A stretch of 64,000 nt of DNA from 55-13 sp037190145 (GCA_037190145.1 JBBCJU010000010.1:271259-335258); one strand, 5' to 3'. Positions 1-9,268 are shown, counted from the first letter of the stretch. The notes: a model not told the origin generated them from the letters alone. A program made the numbers and translations.

Positions 1-726
1 GATGATTCTGTTTCTCGTCTTGAGAACCTGCAAGAGTTGATCAATGTAACTAATGAGTACGACGCCACTTCTGAGGAGCCTTCTCTGGGCGGGTTTTTGG
101 AGAGCGTTTCGTTAGTTGCGGATGTGGATAAGCTTAATGAAGGAGGGGAAGCGGTGACGCTCATGACGCTTCACTCTGCAAAGGGGCTTGAGTTTCCCGT
201 TGTGTACTTGGTTGGCTTGGAAGAAGGTGTTTTTCCACATTCCCGTTCGCTTACATCCGATTCTGAGATTGAAGAGGAGAGAAGGCTGTGTTATGTAGGT
301 ATGACCCGAGCTCGAGAAGAATTGCATCTGGCTCATGCCCATCGAAGATCACTTTACGGACAACCGAATTTCAATCGCCGATCAAGATTCCTGGATGATC
401 TTCCCCCGGAGCTTCTGGATACTTTGTCCCACTCTGGATATGCCATGCCACCAGAACAAAGATCGGTTTATCAGGAGCGGTCGGGAACATATGTGACACC
501 TAATCCGGGAGCCTCGCTGTTTGAAGAAAAACCAACATTGCGAAGTCCCAGCTATAAGCCGCCCTTCGAGATTGGGCAAAAAGTTCGCCACGCAAAATTT
601 GGCATCGGTGTCGTTGTCGCTTGTAATCCTATCAAAAACGATACTGAGGTGACTGTCGCGTTTCCAGGAGTAGTTGGTGTGAAGAAACTGGCTCAAAGCT
701 TTGCCAAACTTGAGGCCGTAGCATGA
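1..726 (+). CDS. UvrD/PcrA-type DNA helicase, C-terminal part (partial)
   Basis: The reading frame is open from base 1, so the gene starts before the window and only about 240 C-terminal residues are visible. The motif VTLMTLHSAKGLEFPVV is superfamily 1 helicase motif V, and RRLCYVGMTRAREEL is motif VI with its arginine finger region. Both are diagnostic of UvrD/Rep/PcrA helicases, ATP-driven 3'-5' enzymes of DNA repair and replication restart. A linker follows, then a C-terminal module (IGQKVRHAKFGIGVV...) like the PcrA/UvrD tail that contacts RNA polymerase. The stop overlaps the next start (ATGA), so the two genes are probably cotranscribed. UvrD and PcrA cannot be told apart from this part. 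Confidence 0.93.
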   Translation, partial: DDSVSRLENLQELINVTNEYDATSEEPSLGGFLESVSLVADVDKLNEGGEAVTLMTLHSAKGLEFPVVYLVGLEEGVFPHSRSLTSDSEIEEERRLCYVGMTRAREELHLAHAHRRSLYGQPNFNRRSRFLDDLPPELLDTLSHSGYAMPPEQRSVYQERSGTYVTPNPGASLFEEKPTLRSPSYKPPFEIGQKVRHAKFGIGVVVACNPIKNDTEVTVAFPGVVGVKKLAQSFAKLEAVA

Positions 727-1283
727 AAAAAAATTGGATATGGGTAGGAGTGCTGTTGGTTGGTTGTGGCGGTTCGCACGACATCATGCCCCTAGAAGTG
801 GGTCAACGCTTTAGCTACCAAGTTTCCACGAATTTTAACAGTTACACCGCGGAGGTTAAGGTCGCAAGAAAGGCGTCTGTAGCTGGGTTAGAAGGTTTTG
901 TCCTTTCTGGACCTACCGGCGAAAACCACCTTGCTTGGCGCAATGATGTCCTGGTGGGCGAGCGATTTGCCAACACAAGGCTGTCTCCCGCAATTCCTCT
1001 TCTGGTGGATACTCAGGGGCGAGTCCGTAGGTATTGGACAGGCAAAGTGCAGGGTGCGTGGGGCACTTTTGAGGGAAATGCCACGCTGAATCAGGCTCCA
1101 TCTGAAGAAACCATTGGCGGTCGAAAAGTAAAAGTCACAAAGACCGAGCTTACAATCAACAATCCTAAAGGTAAGAGTATTCGGGTTCGCACCTTGTTTC
1201 AGCCTGGTGCTGGCATCGTATCCCAGCATCAGTGGATTGGTGGCGACCTCGTTGTGCAATTAACCTGGCTCAGCGGCACCTAG
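723..1283 (+). CDS. Putative lipoprotein, unknown function
   Basis: This 186-residue protein starts inside the stop of the helicase gene (ATGA overlap). Its N-terminus (MKKNWIWVGVLLVGCGG) is a classic lipoprotein signal with a lipobox LVGC, so it should be lipidated on the cysteine near residue 15 and held at a membrane. The rest is beta-rich, with a string of short polar strands ending in LVVQLTWLSGT. I recognise no family. Overlap with a DNA helicase suggests an operon by position rather than a shared function. Confidence 0.75.
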   Translation: MKKNWIWVGVLLVGCGGSHDIMPLEVGQRFSYQVSTNFNSYTAEVKVARKASVAGLEGFVLSGPTGENHLAWRNDVLVGERFANTRLSPAIPLLVDTQGRVRRYWTGKVQGAWGTFEGNATLNQAPSEETIGGRKVKVTKTELTINNPKGKSIRVRTLFQPGAGIVSQHQWIGGDLVVQLTWLSGT

Positions 1284-1348
1284 TCAGGAGCGGTATTCTC
1301 ACATCCGGGCATTGTTATAGGAATACGCTAGGAATGCCGAGTGTTTGA

Positions 1349-2050
1349 ATGGAAGCAATGGAACAACCTGCACTTGTCGAAGCGGCCAAAATGGTCACCC
1401 TAAAAGAAGTTCGTGCGAACCCTAAGGTTCGAAAACTGATTGACGGTGCCAACGAAGTGATGAGGGCGATGGGCTACACCGAGCATGGTCATCGACATGT
1501 TGGAGTAGTGTCCAGCATCACTGCCTATATCATGCGTGGCCTAGATCTTCCCGCACGAGAGGTTGAGTTGGGGCAGATTGCGGGATACCTTCACGACATT
1601 GGCAATGTCATAAACCGTATGAATCACCCGATTTCGGGAGCTAACATTGCCTTCACCATCCTAAATGAAATGGGCATGGATCCTGCCGAGATCGCTCCAA
1701 TCTTAGGAGCAATTGGCAACCACGAGGAACTGGCTGGCTCTCCAATCTCAAACATGTCAGCGGCATTGATTATTGCGGACAAGAGTGATGTTCACTACAG
1801 TCGCGTTCAAAACCCTATCATTGAAACATTTGATATTCACGACCGGGTGAATTCTGCCGTCCAAAAAAGCCGCGTTGAAATGCGGCCTGAAGAGCACGCG
1901 ATTGAGCTGATTCTCGAAATTGATACTAATCAAGCAACGGTTATGGAGTATTTCGAAATCTTCCTCAGTCGCATGGTCATGTGCCGCAAATCTGCCGAAG
2001 TAATTGGCTATAAGTTCGCGCTGAGTGTGAACGGCACGTATTTAGAATAG
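1349..2050 (+). CDS. HD-domain phosphohydrolase family protein
   Basis: This 233-residue protein carries an HD-superfamily metal site: H50 in HGHRHVG, the HD pair H82-D83 in AGYLHDIGNVINR, H93 in MNHPISG, the GNHEE motif near residue 122, and a later aspartate in IIADKSDVHYSRV. HD proteins are metal-dependent phosphohydrolases acting on nucleotides or cyclic dinucleotides; the substrate here cannot be read from sequence. There is no signal peptide or membrane segment, so it should be cytoplasmic. The start is the first of two nearby ATGs (1349 or 1358). A strong hairpin follows the stop. It stands alone between the helicase operon and a convergent PEP-CTERM gene. Confidence 0.85.
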   Translation: MEAMEQPALVEAAKMVTLKEVRANPKVRKLIDGANEVMRAMGYTEHGHRHVGVVSSITAYIMRGLDLPAREVELGQIAGYLHDIGNVINRMNHPISGANIAFTILNEMGMDPAEIAPILGAIGNHEELAGSPISNMSAALIIADKSDVHYSRVQNPIIETFDIHDRVNSAVQKSRVEMRPEEHAIELILEIDTNQATVMEYFEIFLSRMVMCRKSAEVIGYKFALSVNGTYLE

Positions 2051-2051
2051 A

Positions 2052-2075
2052 GAAGCCCAGTCTACGCTGGGCTTC
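2052..2075. terminator. Bidirectional hairpin terminator
   Basis: A perfect 9-bp stem GAAGCCCAG / CTGGGCTTC with a 6-base loop lies 1 nt after the HD gene stop and 25 nt from the stop of the convergent PEP-CTERM gene. The T tract is weak on both sides, so termination efficiency is uncertain, but position and symmetry fit a shared terminator. Confidence 0.7.
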
Positions 2076-2099
2076 TTAGAACTTTATGACAAGCAATTT

Positions 2100-2786
2100 T
2101 TAAGCTTTCTTGCGTCGGCGAAGTAGAGCAACTGCGCCCAAGCCGAGTGCGGCAAGTGTAGCGGGTTCCGGTACGGGGGTCGCATTGATGTACCACTCTG
2201 TATATCCACCATTTAGATCGCCAGCTGCGTTATCGGAGATATTGAGCGTCCAATCGCCTGCGGTGTTGGTGGCTAGCGAGGAAAAGGACGTAAACGTGTA
2301 AGGGTTCGCAGCATTGAAGTTATTGCTGAAGGCGAGGTAAGTGTCTGAAGGTGCACCCATGGTTCCGGTAAACGCGGCTGGCGTAACGAGTGCCCAAAGA
2401 TCGGTACCTGACTCTGAGAAGGTATAGTCGAGCCCCGTGAGATTGGCAGCATTGCTACCTGCTCCGCCAGTGGGATCATTACTGCCAAAATTTGAGGAGT
2501 CACCAACCCCTGTGGTTGTAGTTGAACCTACTCTCTGAAAGAGAGTGACTGTAATGCCATCTGGATTTGTCAAAGTGGCTGTGAGATCACCAGCCCATGT
2601 ATGCTTTAGCCCGATAATTTGAATTGACTGAATACTTGTCAGCCCCGAGCCAATACTAATGGTACTAGATAGCCCGCTAGGTGTATTGTCTGGGAAAAGC
2701 CCGCCAGTGCCTGGGCCAAATTGAACTGCGAAGCTTGTACTTGTCAACGCTATACTTGCAAAGGCCATTAAAGGGAATTTATTCAT
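2100..2786 (-). CDS. PEP-CTERM sorting-domain protein with P-domain-like fold
   Basis: This is a 228-residue exported protein. Residues 1-20 form a signal peptide ending in TSFA. The C-terminus has PVPEPATLAALGLG, a hydrophobic helix and RRRKKA, a complete PEP-CTERM signal that in other bacteria is processed by an exosortase during export to the surface or matrix. The central region (LKHTWAGDLTATLTNPDG ... GDWTLNISDNAAGDLNG) resembles the P/homoB domain of proprotein convertases, a jelly-roll beta fold. Its job is unknown. The start is preceded by a good Shine-Dalgarno, GGAGGA. No exosortase gene is in the window. Confidence 0.85.
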   Translation of the reverse strand: MNKFPLMAFASIALTSTSFAVQFGPGTGGLFPDNTPSGLSSTISIGSGLTSIQSIQIIGLKHTWAGDLTATLTNPDGITVTLFQRVGSTTTTGVGDSSNFGSNDPTGGAGSNAANLTGLDYTFSESGTDLWALVTPAAFTGTMGAPSDTYLAFSNNFNAANPYTFTSFSSLATNTAGDWTLNISDNAAGDLNGGYTEWYINATPVPEPATLAALGLGAVALLRRRKKA

Positions 2787-2932
2787 TTATCCTCCAAAAC
2801 ATAAAACGCATCAACACTGATAGCGAGTACTACATCATAAGCTAGAACGGTGAATGTGCCAAGATAATTGTCAGGTCTTTACAAATGAATTAGGTGTTTT
2901 TACGTGGCATGCATCCGTTATCGAAGGATAAA

Positions 2933-5863
2933 TCAGTCAACAAACAAAAATTCGTTGGTCATCAAGAGGGCCTGAACATATAAAGGGAAGGCGCCAAGCG
3001 GTGCAGGCGGTGGAGGGCCAAAATTACTGGACGCACTCCAAGTCAGTTTTCCATCAAGGGTGATTACTGTAGGGGACCAGGAGAAGGAATCAAATCCATC
3101 ATTGCCTCCAGGTTCAACCACAAAGTCCAAGTAATCGCCTTTACTGACGGATAGAGTAGGTAAATCCGTTTTTACCGTCCGGTTATGGGCATTCCACTCA
3201 CCTACTAACCCAAGTAGGTTCCCAATAATTCTAGCCTGCACACCATCACCCTGGGCACTAGGATGAGTTAGGGAACCTTGCACCTGAACCGACCCATCCA
3301 TGGGTGAAGTCCAGCGTCGAATCACACTATGGGTTGAGTCTCTACCGGGGTGACCGCCTGTTTGATTGAGGGTTAGGTAGCCCAACTGAGGATGCGGAAA
3401 CATCGGTCCAACTCGATAGCCGCCGTCGGCAAAGTGCTGGAATGGAACAAATTTTTTGACGCGCTTAGTCACCGCATCATATTCGCCATAGCCGTACTGC
3501 CATGATCCCTTTGGGATATCGTTCGTGGAACTCGATGCTATTCGAAGGTAATCCTTTGCCAATGCGGCTTCGGCTGCACTCGGAAGGCGTGCAAAGAGTA
3601 ATTGATATAGCCGACGAACCCGTTGACCTTCATCCTGAGCAGAGGTGATCTCGGCGCGTTCTGAAGTGAATCGGGCATGCTCTACAGCGAAAGGCGAATT
3701 CAAGAAGAACAAAGCTTGCTGAGGAACCGTCGTTTGAAATCTCTTTGAACTGGTTGTGTCTGGAGAAGCAAAGTCAAAGGTTTTAAACACACCCGGCAAG
3801 TTTTGGCGCTCTACAAACCCATAGATTGAGCGGCGCTGGTTAAAGGGTGCGGCCCAGATATCGGCAGATTTACCGCCGACCTTATCCAGATCCAATCTCC
3901 CTGAGGCTAGGAGTAGGGAATCTCGCATTTGCTCCAAATCCAATCGCTTTCTATCCATTCTTGCCAGAAGACGATTGTCGGGGTCCTTCTCCAATAACGT
4001 TTTGCTTGTGGATGAACTTTGACGATAGGTTGCTGAAGTGACGATGGCGCGGTGGAGTTTCTTGATCGACCACCCGTTCTCTACAAAACTTGCTGCCAAG
4101 AAGTCCAGTAGTTCGGGGTGGGTAGGTTTATCACCTTGGAATCCAAAGTCAGAAGACGTTCGCACAAGACCGGCTCCAAAGTGTTGTTGCCAGACTCGGT
4201 TGACCATCACCCGGGCCGTAAGTGGATTTTCCTTCGCCGCAATTGCCTTTGCCAGTTGTAATCGACCGCTGCCCTCAGTCCAGTGAGTTCGTTCGCCTGG
4301 GGGACTCACTGCAGAGAGAAATCGCCTCGGGGCGGGGTCGCCGCGAAGACCGGGGTTGCCTCGGCGAAAGATCACGCCATCTCCGGGCTTTCCAGAATCC
4401 GCCATCGCCATTGCAAACTCTGGCAAGGGTGGAGCGTTCTTCTGAATCTGATCAATGGCAGCCTGTAAATCTTTTAGCTTTTCCACCTCTTCCTTGGAGA
4501 AAGATGTGGTGAGCTGTTTCAAGCGTTCTTGGTTTGGGTATTGATCTTCACGTAAAGCCTGAAGAGCCGCTCTTGTTTCTGCGGTCAGAGTCTTTGCCTT
4601 CTCAGCAATCTTGTTTAACTCTCGAAGCTCTTTTATCTGACCCGTTACATGGTCTCGTAAAGCTTTCTCTGCTTGCTGTAAACGTTGGCTATATTGCTCC
4701 CAAGGTTCGCGTACGGTTCGCTCAGAAATAGGAACGGTTTTTTCTAGTGACGAAGCGAATACGGCATAAAGAGAATAGTAATCCTGAGTAGGAACAGGAT
4801 CAAATTTATGGTCGTGGCAACGGGCGCAAGACACCGTGAAACCCATAAATCCCCGGGTGGTCACATCAATGCGATCATCGATGATATCGTGAGAATTGTT
4901 AAGGAAACGCCGACCCACCGTGAGAAACCCTAGCGCTGCGAGAGGTCGCTTGTCGTCTCCATTCTGCACTTCTGGCAGTCGATCTGCAGCGAGTTGCTGA
5001 ATCACAAACTGATCATAGGGAAGGTCGCGGTTGAATGCTTGAATGACCCAGTCTCTATATGTATAGGCGTTTGGGTAGTTGCGGTCCTCCTCAAAAACGT
5101 AACCCTTTGTGTCTGCGTATCTGGCAACATCTAGCCACATCCGAGCTTGCCGTTCTCCGTAATGTGGAGAGGAGAGGAGGCGATCTACGACTTTCTCATA
5201 AGCGTTTGGTGATTTATCGGCGATGAAGGCATTTACTTCCGCCAGATTGGGAGGCAGGCCGATAAGATCATAAGAGAGCCGGCGCAAAAGCGTCCTACGA
5301 TCTGCTTCCGGAGCCAACGTGAGCTTCTCGGATTGCAGCTTTTGAAGCACAAATGCATCAATGGGATTCTTTATGGAAATAGAGTTGCTAGCTAGCTTAG
5401 GAATCGATGGCTTTTCCACGGGGGCCAAAGACCAGAGGGTGACTTTGGGTTCCGTTTCTTTCTTCTTTTCCGCAGGCCAAGGGGCACCCATCTTCACCCA
5501 AGACTCTAGATTGGCAATCTCCTCAGTCTTCAACTTCCGATCCATCGGCATTTTGATGGGCCCGGTGTGACGAACTGCCTTAATGAGAGGGCTTTCATCA
5601 GGTTTGCCGAGGACAATCGCCTTCGCTTTTTGAATTCCCGCGAAGTTGTCTAGGCGCAAGTCTGCCATCTGCATTTTTGGTCCGTGGCAAGAGAAGCAGT
5701 TTTCTGCCAAAACAGGCCGAATCTTGGCTTCGAAGAAGGCAATCTGTTCAGGTGTTGCTGGGATAGTGAGGTCTTGTTGTTGGGTAGATGCCGCCGCAAA
5801 AGAAAGCCAAGCCGTGCTTGCGGCTAGAGTTAGTATGGATAGGCTACGAGGGCGAGAAGGCAT
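2933..5863 (-). CDS. Planctomycete-type cytochrome c / DUF1549 / DUF1553 protein
   Basis: This 976-residue exported protein has a signal peptide in the first ~25 residues. A PSCyt1 domain follows with one c-type haem site (CFSCHG, near residue 56) and the MPMDRKLKTEEI segment typical of this family. Next come DUF1549 (about 165-370, with SYDLIGLPP and ARYADTKGY) and DUF1553 (about 525-780, with NPLTARVMVNRVWQQHFG and DFGFQGDKPTHPELLD), then a C-terminal domain with about 150 beta-rich residues. Proteins of this architecture are abundant in Planctomycetes, Verrucomicrobia and Armatimonadota and are thought to be redox enzymes, but no reaction is established. The usual DUF1501 partner is absent; the upstream neighbours are glycosyltransferases. 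Confidence 0.9.
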   Translation of the reverse strand: MPSRPRSLSILTLAASTAWLSFAAASTQQQDLTIPATPEQIAFFEAKIRPVLAENCFSCHGPKMQMADLRLDNFAGIQKAKAIVLGKPDESPLIKAVRHTGPIKMPMDRKLKTEEIANLESWVKMGAPWPAEKKKETEPKVTLWSLAPVEKPSIPKLASNSISIKNPIDAFVLQKLQSEKLTLAPEADRRTLLRRLSYDLIGLPPNLAEVNAFIADKSPNAYEKVVDRLLSSPHYGERQARMWLDVARYADTKGYVFEEDRNYPNAYTYRDWVIQAFNRDLPYDQFVIQQLAADRLPEVQNGDDKRPLAALGFLTVGRRFLNNSHDIIDDRIDVTTRGFMGFTVSCARCHDHKFDPVPTQDYYSLYAVFASSLEKTVPISERTVREPWEQYSQRLQQAEKALRDHVTGQIKELRELNKIAEKAKTLTAETRAALQALREDQYPNQERLKQLTTSFSKEEVEKLKDLQAAIDQIQKNAPPLPEFAMAMADSGKPGDGVIFRRGNPGLRGDPAPRRFLSAVSPPGERTHWTEGSGRLQLAKAIAAKENPLTARVMVNRVWQQHFGAGLVRTSSDFGFQGDKPTHPELLDFLAASFVENGWSIKKLHRAIVTSATYRQSSSTSKTLLEKDPDNRLLARMDRKRLDLEQMRDSLLLASGRLDLDKVGGKSADIWAAPFNQRRSIYGFVERQNLPGVFKTFDFASPDTTSSKRFQTTVPQQALFFLNSPFAVEHARFTSERAEITSAQDEGQRVRRLYQLLFARLPSAAEAALAKDYLRIASSSTNDIPKGSWQYGYGEYDAVTKRVKKFVPFQHFADGGYRVGPMFPHPQLGYLTLNQTGGHPGRDSTHSVIRRWTSPMDGSVQVQGSLTHPSAQGDGVQARIIGNLLGLVGEWNAHNRTVKTDLPTLSVSKGDYLDFVVEPGGNDGFDSFSWSPTVITLDGKLTWSASSNFGPPPPAPLGAFPLYVQALLMTNEFLFVD

Positions 5864-5892
5864 AGCAACGACTCTTTGAGGATAACACAGCC

Positions 5893-6846
5893 TCAGCCAG
5901 AGTAGAAGCTTTGCATTTGGTTACGGAACTTCTCGCCATAGATTTCTTCCACCAACTTGCGCCCTTGGGTAGCTAGATGCTGACGGAAGGCCGGCTCATC
6001 TCGAAGCCTTGAGATGGCAGAAATGATCTCTTCATTAGAGTTGGCAAAAAGCACATTCTCGCCATGAGTGAGCTTTTCGGAGAATCCATGTCTCGACTCC
6101 GCCACCACCGGAATGCCACAAGCCAAGGCTTCCATGATCACCCGTCCATAGGCTTCTCTCCAATCTGGACGGGTTCGATAAAAGAAGACGTCCAGACTGT
6201 GCAGAAACTCTTTAGGGGGGATGGAACCCTCTGCAATCCGCTCAAGTTCAAAGGAACCTAAGTTTAGAGAGTCGGCTCCCATCAATCGAACCTGGATGCC
6301 TTGCTCTATTAGGGCTTGATATACCGCTGTATCTTCCGGGTTGTGTTTCTCTGGCACATCCCGGCTAAATCTTCCCACTGTGAATGGGCGATCTTCGGAT
6401 AGCTGGGGCGAAAAATGTTCGAGATCAATTGGAGACTCATGAAGGACGCCAGGAATATCGGGAGTCATCGCAGCGATCCCTTCGGAGGCATAGACCACCT
6501 CTGGAGGGATCGACAGAATTTGGGTTAATGCTTGATAGACCTCTCGTAATCGAATGGGGGCAGGCAAGTTATGGATAAGTATTGCTCGGTTTGCGTTCGC
6601 GGCCTTAAGCCAACCTCCGATAGAAAAGTATGTACCTACAAAGACAAGATTGCCCCCTTTCGGAAAGCTGGCGGGAGGTCCAACTCTTCGAATCGGTACC
6701 TTCCCTGAAAACTCTGGATGGGGCTCTTCTTCAGCCCAAATCTGTACATCAGTAACTTCCGCAAGCAACTCAAAAAGCGCCACTGTTCGGTTTTCGCTAC
6801 CCCCCACCGGGGTTCGCATTGGGTTTAGTAAATGGACTTTCGGCAT
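5893..6846 (-). CDS. GT4-like glycosyltransferase, downstream copy
   Basis: A 317-residue cytoplasmic glycosyltransferase of the GT-B/GT4 type. The N-terminal half has the Rossmann-like start KVHLLNPMRTPVGGSENRTV. The C-terminal half has the nucleotide-sugar binding signature EALACGIPVVAESRHG, with the E...E pattern and Gly-rich loop of GT4 enzymes. The length is a little short for the family (usually 350-400). ATG at 6846 is preferred over a GTG one codon upstream, which directly follows the stop of the upstream paralogue; neither has a clear Shine-Dalgarno. It shares with the upstream gene the GGNLVF motif, the FYR-x(2)-PDW motif and the VVAESRHG motif, so the pair is a tandem duplication. 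Acceptor and donor are unknown. Confidence 0.85.
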   Translation of the reverse strand: MPKVHLLNPMRTPVGGSENRTVALFELLAEVTDVQIWAEEEPHPEFSGKVPIRRVGPPASFPKGGNLVFVGTYFSIGGWLKAANANRAILIHNLPAPIRLREVYQALTQILSIPPEVVYASEGIAAMTPDIPGVLHESPIDLEHFSPQLSEDRPFTVGRFSRDVPEKHNPEDTAVYQALIEQGIQVRLMGADSLNLGSFELERIAEGSIPPKEFLHSLDVFFYRTRPDWREAYGRVIMEALACGIPVVAESRHGFSEKLTHGENVLFANSNEEIISAISRLRDEPAFRQHLATQGRKLVEEIYGEKFRNQMQSFYSG

Positions 6847-6849
6847 CAC

Positions 6850-7806
6850 TTATCGACTGTAAAACTGAAGAACTTCATTGATCTTATCCGGCGAAAGCGC
6901 GGCGTCTGCTGCGCTTAATGCTCTTCCGGATTGTTTCGCCCAGAGATCGGCGTCATTCCGTAGGCTTTCAATGAGTTCAAACGCCTGTTCTTCTGTATCG
7001 TAAAGGAATCCACCGCAACCATTCTGAAGATAATCCACATAACCATGACGGCTTTCTGCTACTACCGGAATACCGGTGCACATGGCTTCTAAGTTCACTC
7101 GACCAAACGTTTCATACCAATCTGGATGCCCCCGGTAGAAGAACGTATGAAGAGAGTTCAGGAAGATTTCAGGACACTCTTGGTTCATTTCCAGAAGCTC
7201 TAGATTTGGATGCTCATCCAGGCCCCAAGTTTTCGCTTCACAGCCCATGATCCGCACTCGATATCCACGGTTGAGAAGCTCCTGAAAGAAAGAGGGGTCA
7301 TCTGGATGATGCTTAGTCCAATCATTACGTCCCATTCTTCCTACGGTAAACAGATCTCCTCGACTGGGATTTGGTCTAAAACGCTGTCGGCTAATGGGCG
7401 AAACGTGAATGGGAGCATCAATTCCAGATTGAGAGCGAATTCCTTCAGATGCAAAAGCAAGCTCAACCGGTGGAAGACCGGCATCAGCAAAGCCCCTAAC
7501 AAAACCTTCGAGGTCACTGAGCAAGTTAGAGTTAAAGAGAAGGATCACCCGCTTTGGGTTGGAGTGCTTTACCCAGCCTGAAACACGATAATAGGCGCCG
7601 ATGAAGACAAGGTTTCCACCCCGGGGAAACTGTTGAGGTGTGATCTGTTTAACAGGGTATTTGCCGACGAGCCATGGGATGGGTGGAGCTTCACTCCAAA
7701 GGTTGACTTCGGTCTGTTCACTCAGCAATTCAAACAACGTGAGGGTTCGCCATTGCGCACCTCCAAGTTGTCTTCCAAATGTATTGATGAGATGAACGGT
7801 AGCCAT
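6850..7806 (-). CDS. GT4-like glycosyltransferase, upstream copy
   Basis: A 318-residue GT4-type glycosyltransferase and the first gene of a two-gene tandem pair. Diagnostic segments are FNTFGRQLGGAQWRTLTLFELL-like N-terminal sequence, TVGRMGRNDWTKHHPDD in the middle, and EAMCTGIPVVAESRHG near residue 255. Relative to its partner it keeps the same length and order of motifs, but overall identity is clearly moderate, so the duplication is old. The 37-bp gap to the divergent nanE-ROK gene must hold both promoters. Facing a sugar-phosphate gene hints at surface glycan work, but this is inference from position. Confidence 0.84.
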   Translation of the reverse strand: MATVHLINTFGRQLGGAQWRTLTLFELLSEQTEVNLWSEAPPIPWLVGKYPVKQITPQQFPRGGNLVFIGAYYRVSGWVKHSNPKRVILLFNSNLLSDLEGFVRGFADAGLPPVELAFASEGIRSQSGIDAPIHVSPISRQRFRPNPSRGDLFTVGRMGRNDWTKHHPDDPSFFQELLNRGYRVRIMGCEAKTWGLDEHPNLELLEMNQECPEIFLNSLHTFFYRGHPDWYETFGRVNLEAMCTGIPVVAESRHGYVDYLQNGCGGFLYDTEEQAFELIESLRNDADLWAKQSGRALSAADAALSPDKINEVLQFYSR

Positions 7807-7821
7807 TACGAAAACTCTGCA

Positions 7822-7837
7822 ATTATGCGCGTAAACT
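7822..7837. promoter_or_regulatory. Divergent -10 boxes between GT4 and nanE-ROK
   Basis: On the plus strand TAAACT (7832-7837) lies 6 nt before the ATG at 7844, with no Shine-Dalgarno between them, which predicts a leaderless mRNA. On the minus strand CATAAT (7827-7822) lies 15 nt before the ATG of the glycosyltransferase at 7806. Assignment rests on motif and spacing only. Confidence 0.5.
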
Positions 7838-7843
7838 GCCCTA

Positions 7844-9268
7844 ATGTCTCTTGATGAGTTGCGCCATTTATTGCAAAAATGTCCACTAATTGCTTCGGTA
7901 CAAGCTAGTGAAGGCTCTGCAGTGGATGATCCTCAGGTTCTGGGGAAGCTGGCGCAGGCATCTCTGGACCAAGGCGTGCAGATACTTAGACTCCAGGGAA
8001 CCCAAAATATTGGGTTTATCAAGACCCAAACTCAGGTTCCCGTCATTGGGCTCATCAAACAGGAATACTCAGACAGCGAGGTTTATATCACGCCAACGCG
8101 CGAAGAGATTCAGGCTCTGTTGGAGCTAGGGTGCGAGGTGATTGCATTAGATGGAACGAAGCGTCATCGCCCTGCTCACGAGACATTGGCAGATTTGATA
8201 CGGCAAATCCATGAAGGTGGAGCGTTGGCAATGGCTGATTGCGATAACCTAGCCTCTGCCCAATACGCTATTGATTGCGGGGCTGACCTAATCGGAACCA
8301 CTTTGGCAGGATATACAAAGGAGTCGGAGCCTACGGATGGACCTGATCTTGAGTTCCTGCGCAATTGCCGTGAGCTTGGTGTTCCGTTAATAGCCGAGGG
8401 CAAGTATGCTCAGGCTTGGCAAGTGGAGGCAGCGTTAAGAATCGGTGCGGCGGGAGTCGTGGTTGGCGGAGCCCTCAATGATCCAGTAAAGCAGACGCGG
8501 AACTTGATGCCGCGCTCCAGGAACCTAACGGAACGGGTTGGTGCGGTGGACATTGGGGGAACCTGGCTAAGGTTCGGATGTTTTACGGGAGGCTGGCAGC
8601 TTCAGGAATCTGAGCGAACCCCAAATCCTCAAAAAAGAGAAGAGCGCCTAGCCTGGATTCGCGAGATGGCAGAAAAATACGAGGTCCAGCGACTGGGAAT
8701 CAGTACTGGTGGCATCGTCGATCCAAGAACAGGAGTGTGCTGGACGGCGAAAGAGTATCTGATGCCGGACCAGATTGGGATTGAGTTTACAGAACAGACT
8801 CTAGGATTACCCACCTATGCGCATGGAGATGGGCACGCTACGGCATGGGGCCATGCTTGTTTGCCAGAGTTCGCGGGAAGGAGGGTCGCAACTCTTGCGT
8901 TAGGAACCGGTGTTGGATGCGGATTCGTTCAAGATGGTCAAATTTGGGCAGGGAGGAGGGGAGAGTATCCCCGTATCAACGATCTTCCCACCTCCTTTGG
9001 TAAAACCTACGAAGACCTTCTCGGTGGGATCAATCTGACCACCGAACCGACTGATGAGCAAAAAGGTATTGCCATTCAGGCTCTGGAAGACGCGATTTAT
9101 ATACTTCGGAATCTTTACTTCGCTGATGACATTTTGGTAGGAGGATCAGTCGGTCTAAGCTCTTGGATGCGCTCCCATTTGGAAAGACTAGAGGTTTTGT
9201 CAAGCCCATTCGGCACAGACGCAGGACTCTATGGTGCCGCCGCGCTAGCTCTGTATCCACCCGCATGA
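7844..9268 (+). CDS. Bifunctional ManNAc-6-P epimerase / ROK-family sugar kinase (NanE-NanK-like)
   Basis: A 474-residue fusion. Residues 1-225 are a NanE-type TIM barrel: IASVQASEGSAVDD, GLIKQEYSDSEVYITPT, ALDGTKRHRP, ADCDNL, GTTLAGYT, IAEGKY and GAAGVVVGGAL are all family signatures. NanE turns N-acetylmannosamine-6-P into N-acetylglucosamine-6-P. From about residue 232 a ROK kinase follows, with phosphate-binding DIGGT, the GDGHATAWG segment at the usual N-D/A site and ALGTGVGCG. The ROK zinc signature (CxCGxxGCxE) is missing and the GHxxV histidine is replaced by PRIND, so substrate or fold details may differ. By analogy with NanK it may phosphorylate ManNAc or a related hexosamine. No nanA or transporter is adjacent. 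Confidence 0.86.
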   Translation: MSLDELRHLLQKCPLIASVQASEGSAVDDPQVLGKLAQASLDQGVQILRLQGTQNIGFIKTQTQVPVIGLIKQEYSDSEVYITPTREEIQALLELGCEVIALDGTKRHRPAHETLADLIRQIHEGGALAMADCDNLASAQYAIDCGADLIGTTLAGYTKESEPTDGPDLEFLRNCRELGVPLIAEGKYAQAWQVEAALRIGAAGVVVGGALNDPVKQTRNLMPRSRNLTERVGAVDIGGTWLRFGCFTGGWQLQESERTPNPQKREERLAWIREMAEKYEVQRLGISTGGIVDPRTGVCWTAKEYLMPDQIGIEFTEQTLGLPTYAHGDGHATAWGHACLPEFAGRRVATLALGTGVGCGFVQDGQIWAGRRGEYPRINDLPTSFGKTYEDLLGGINLTTEPTDEQKGIAIQALEDAIYILRNLYFADDILVGGSVGLSSWMRSHLERLEVLSSPFGTDAGLYGAAALALYPPA

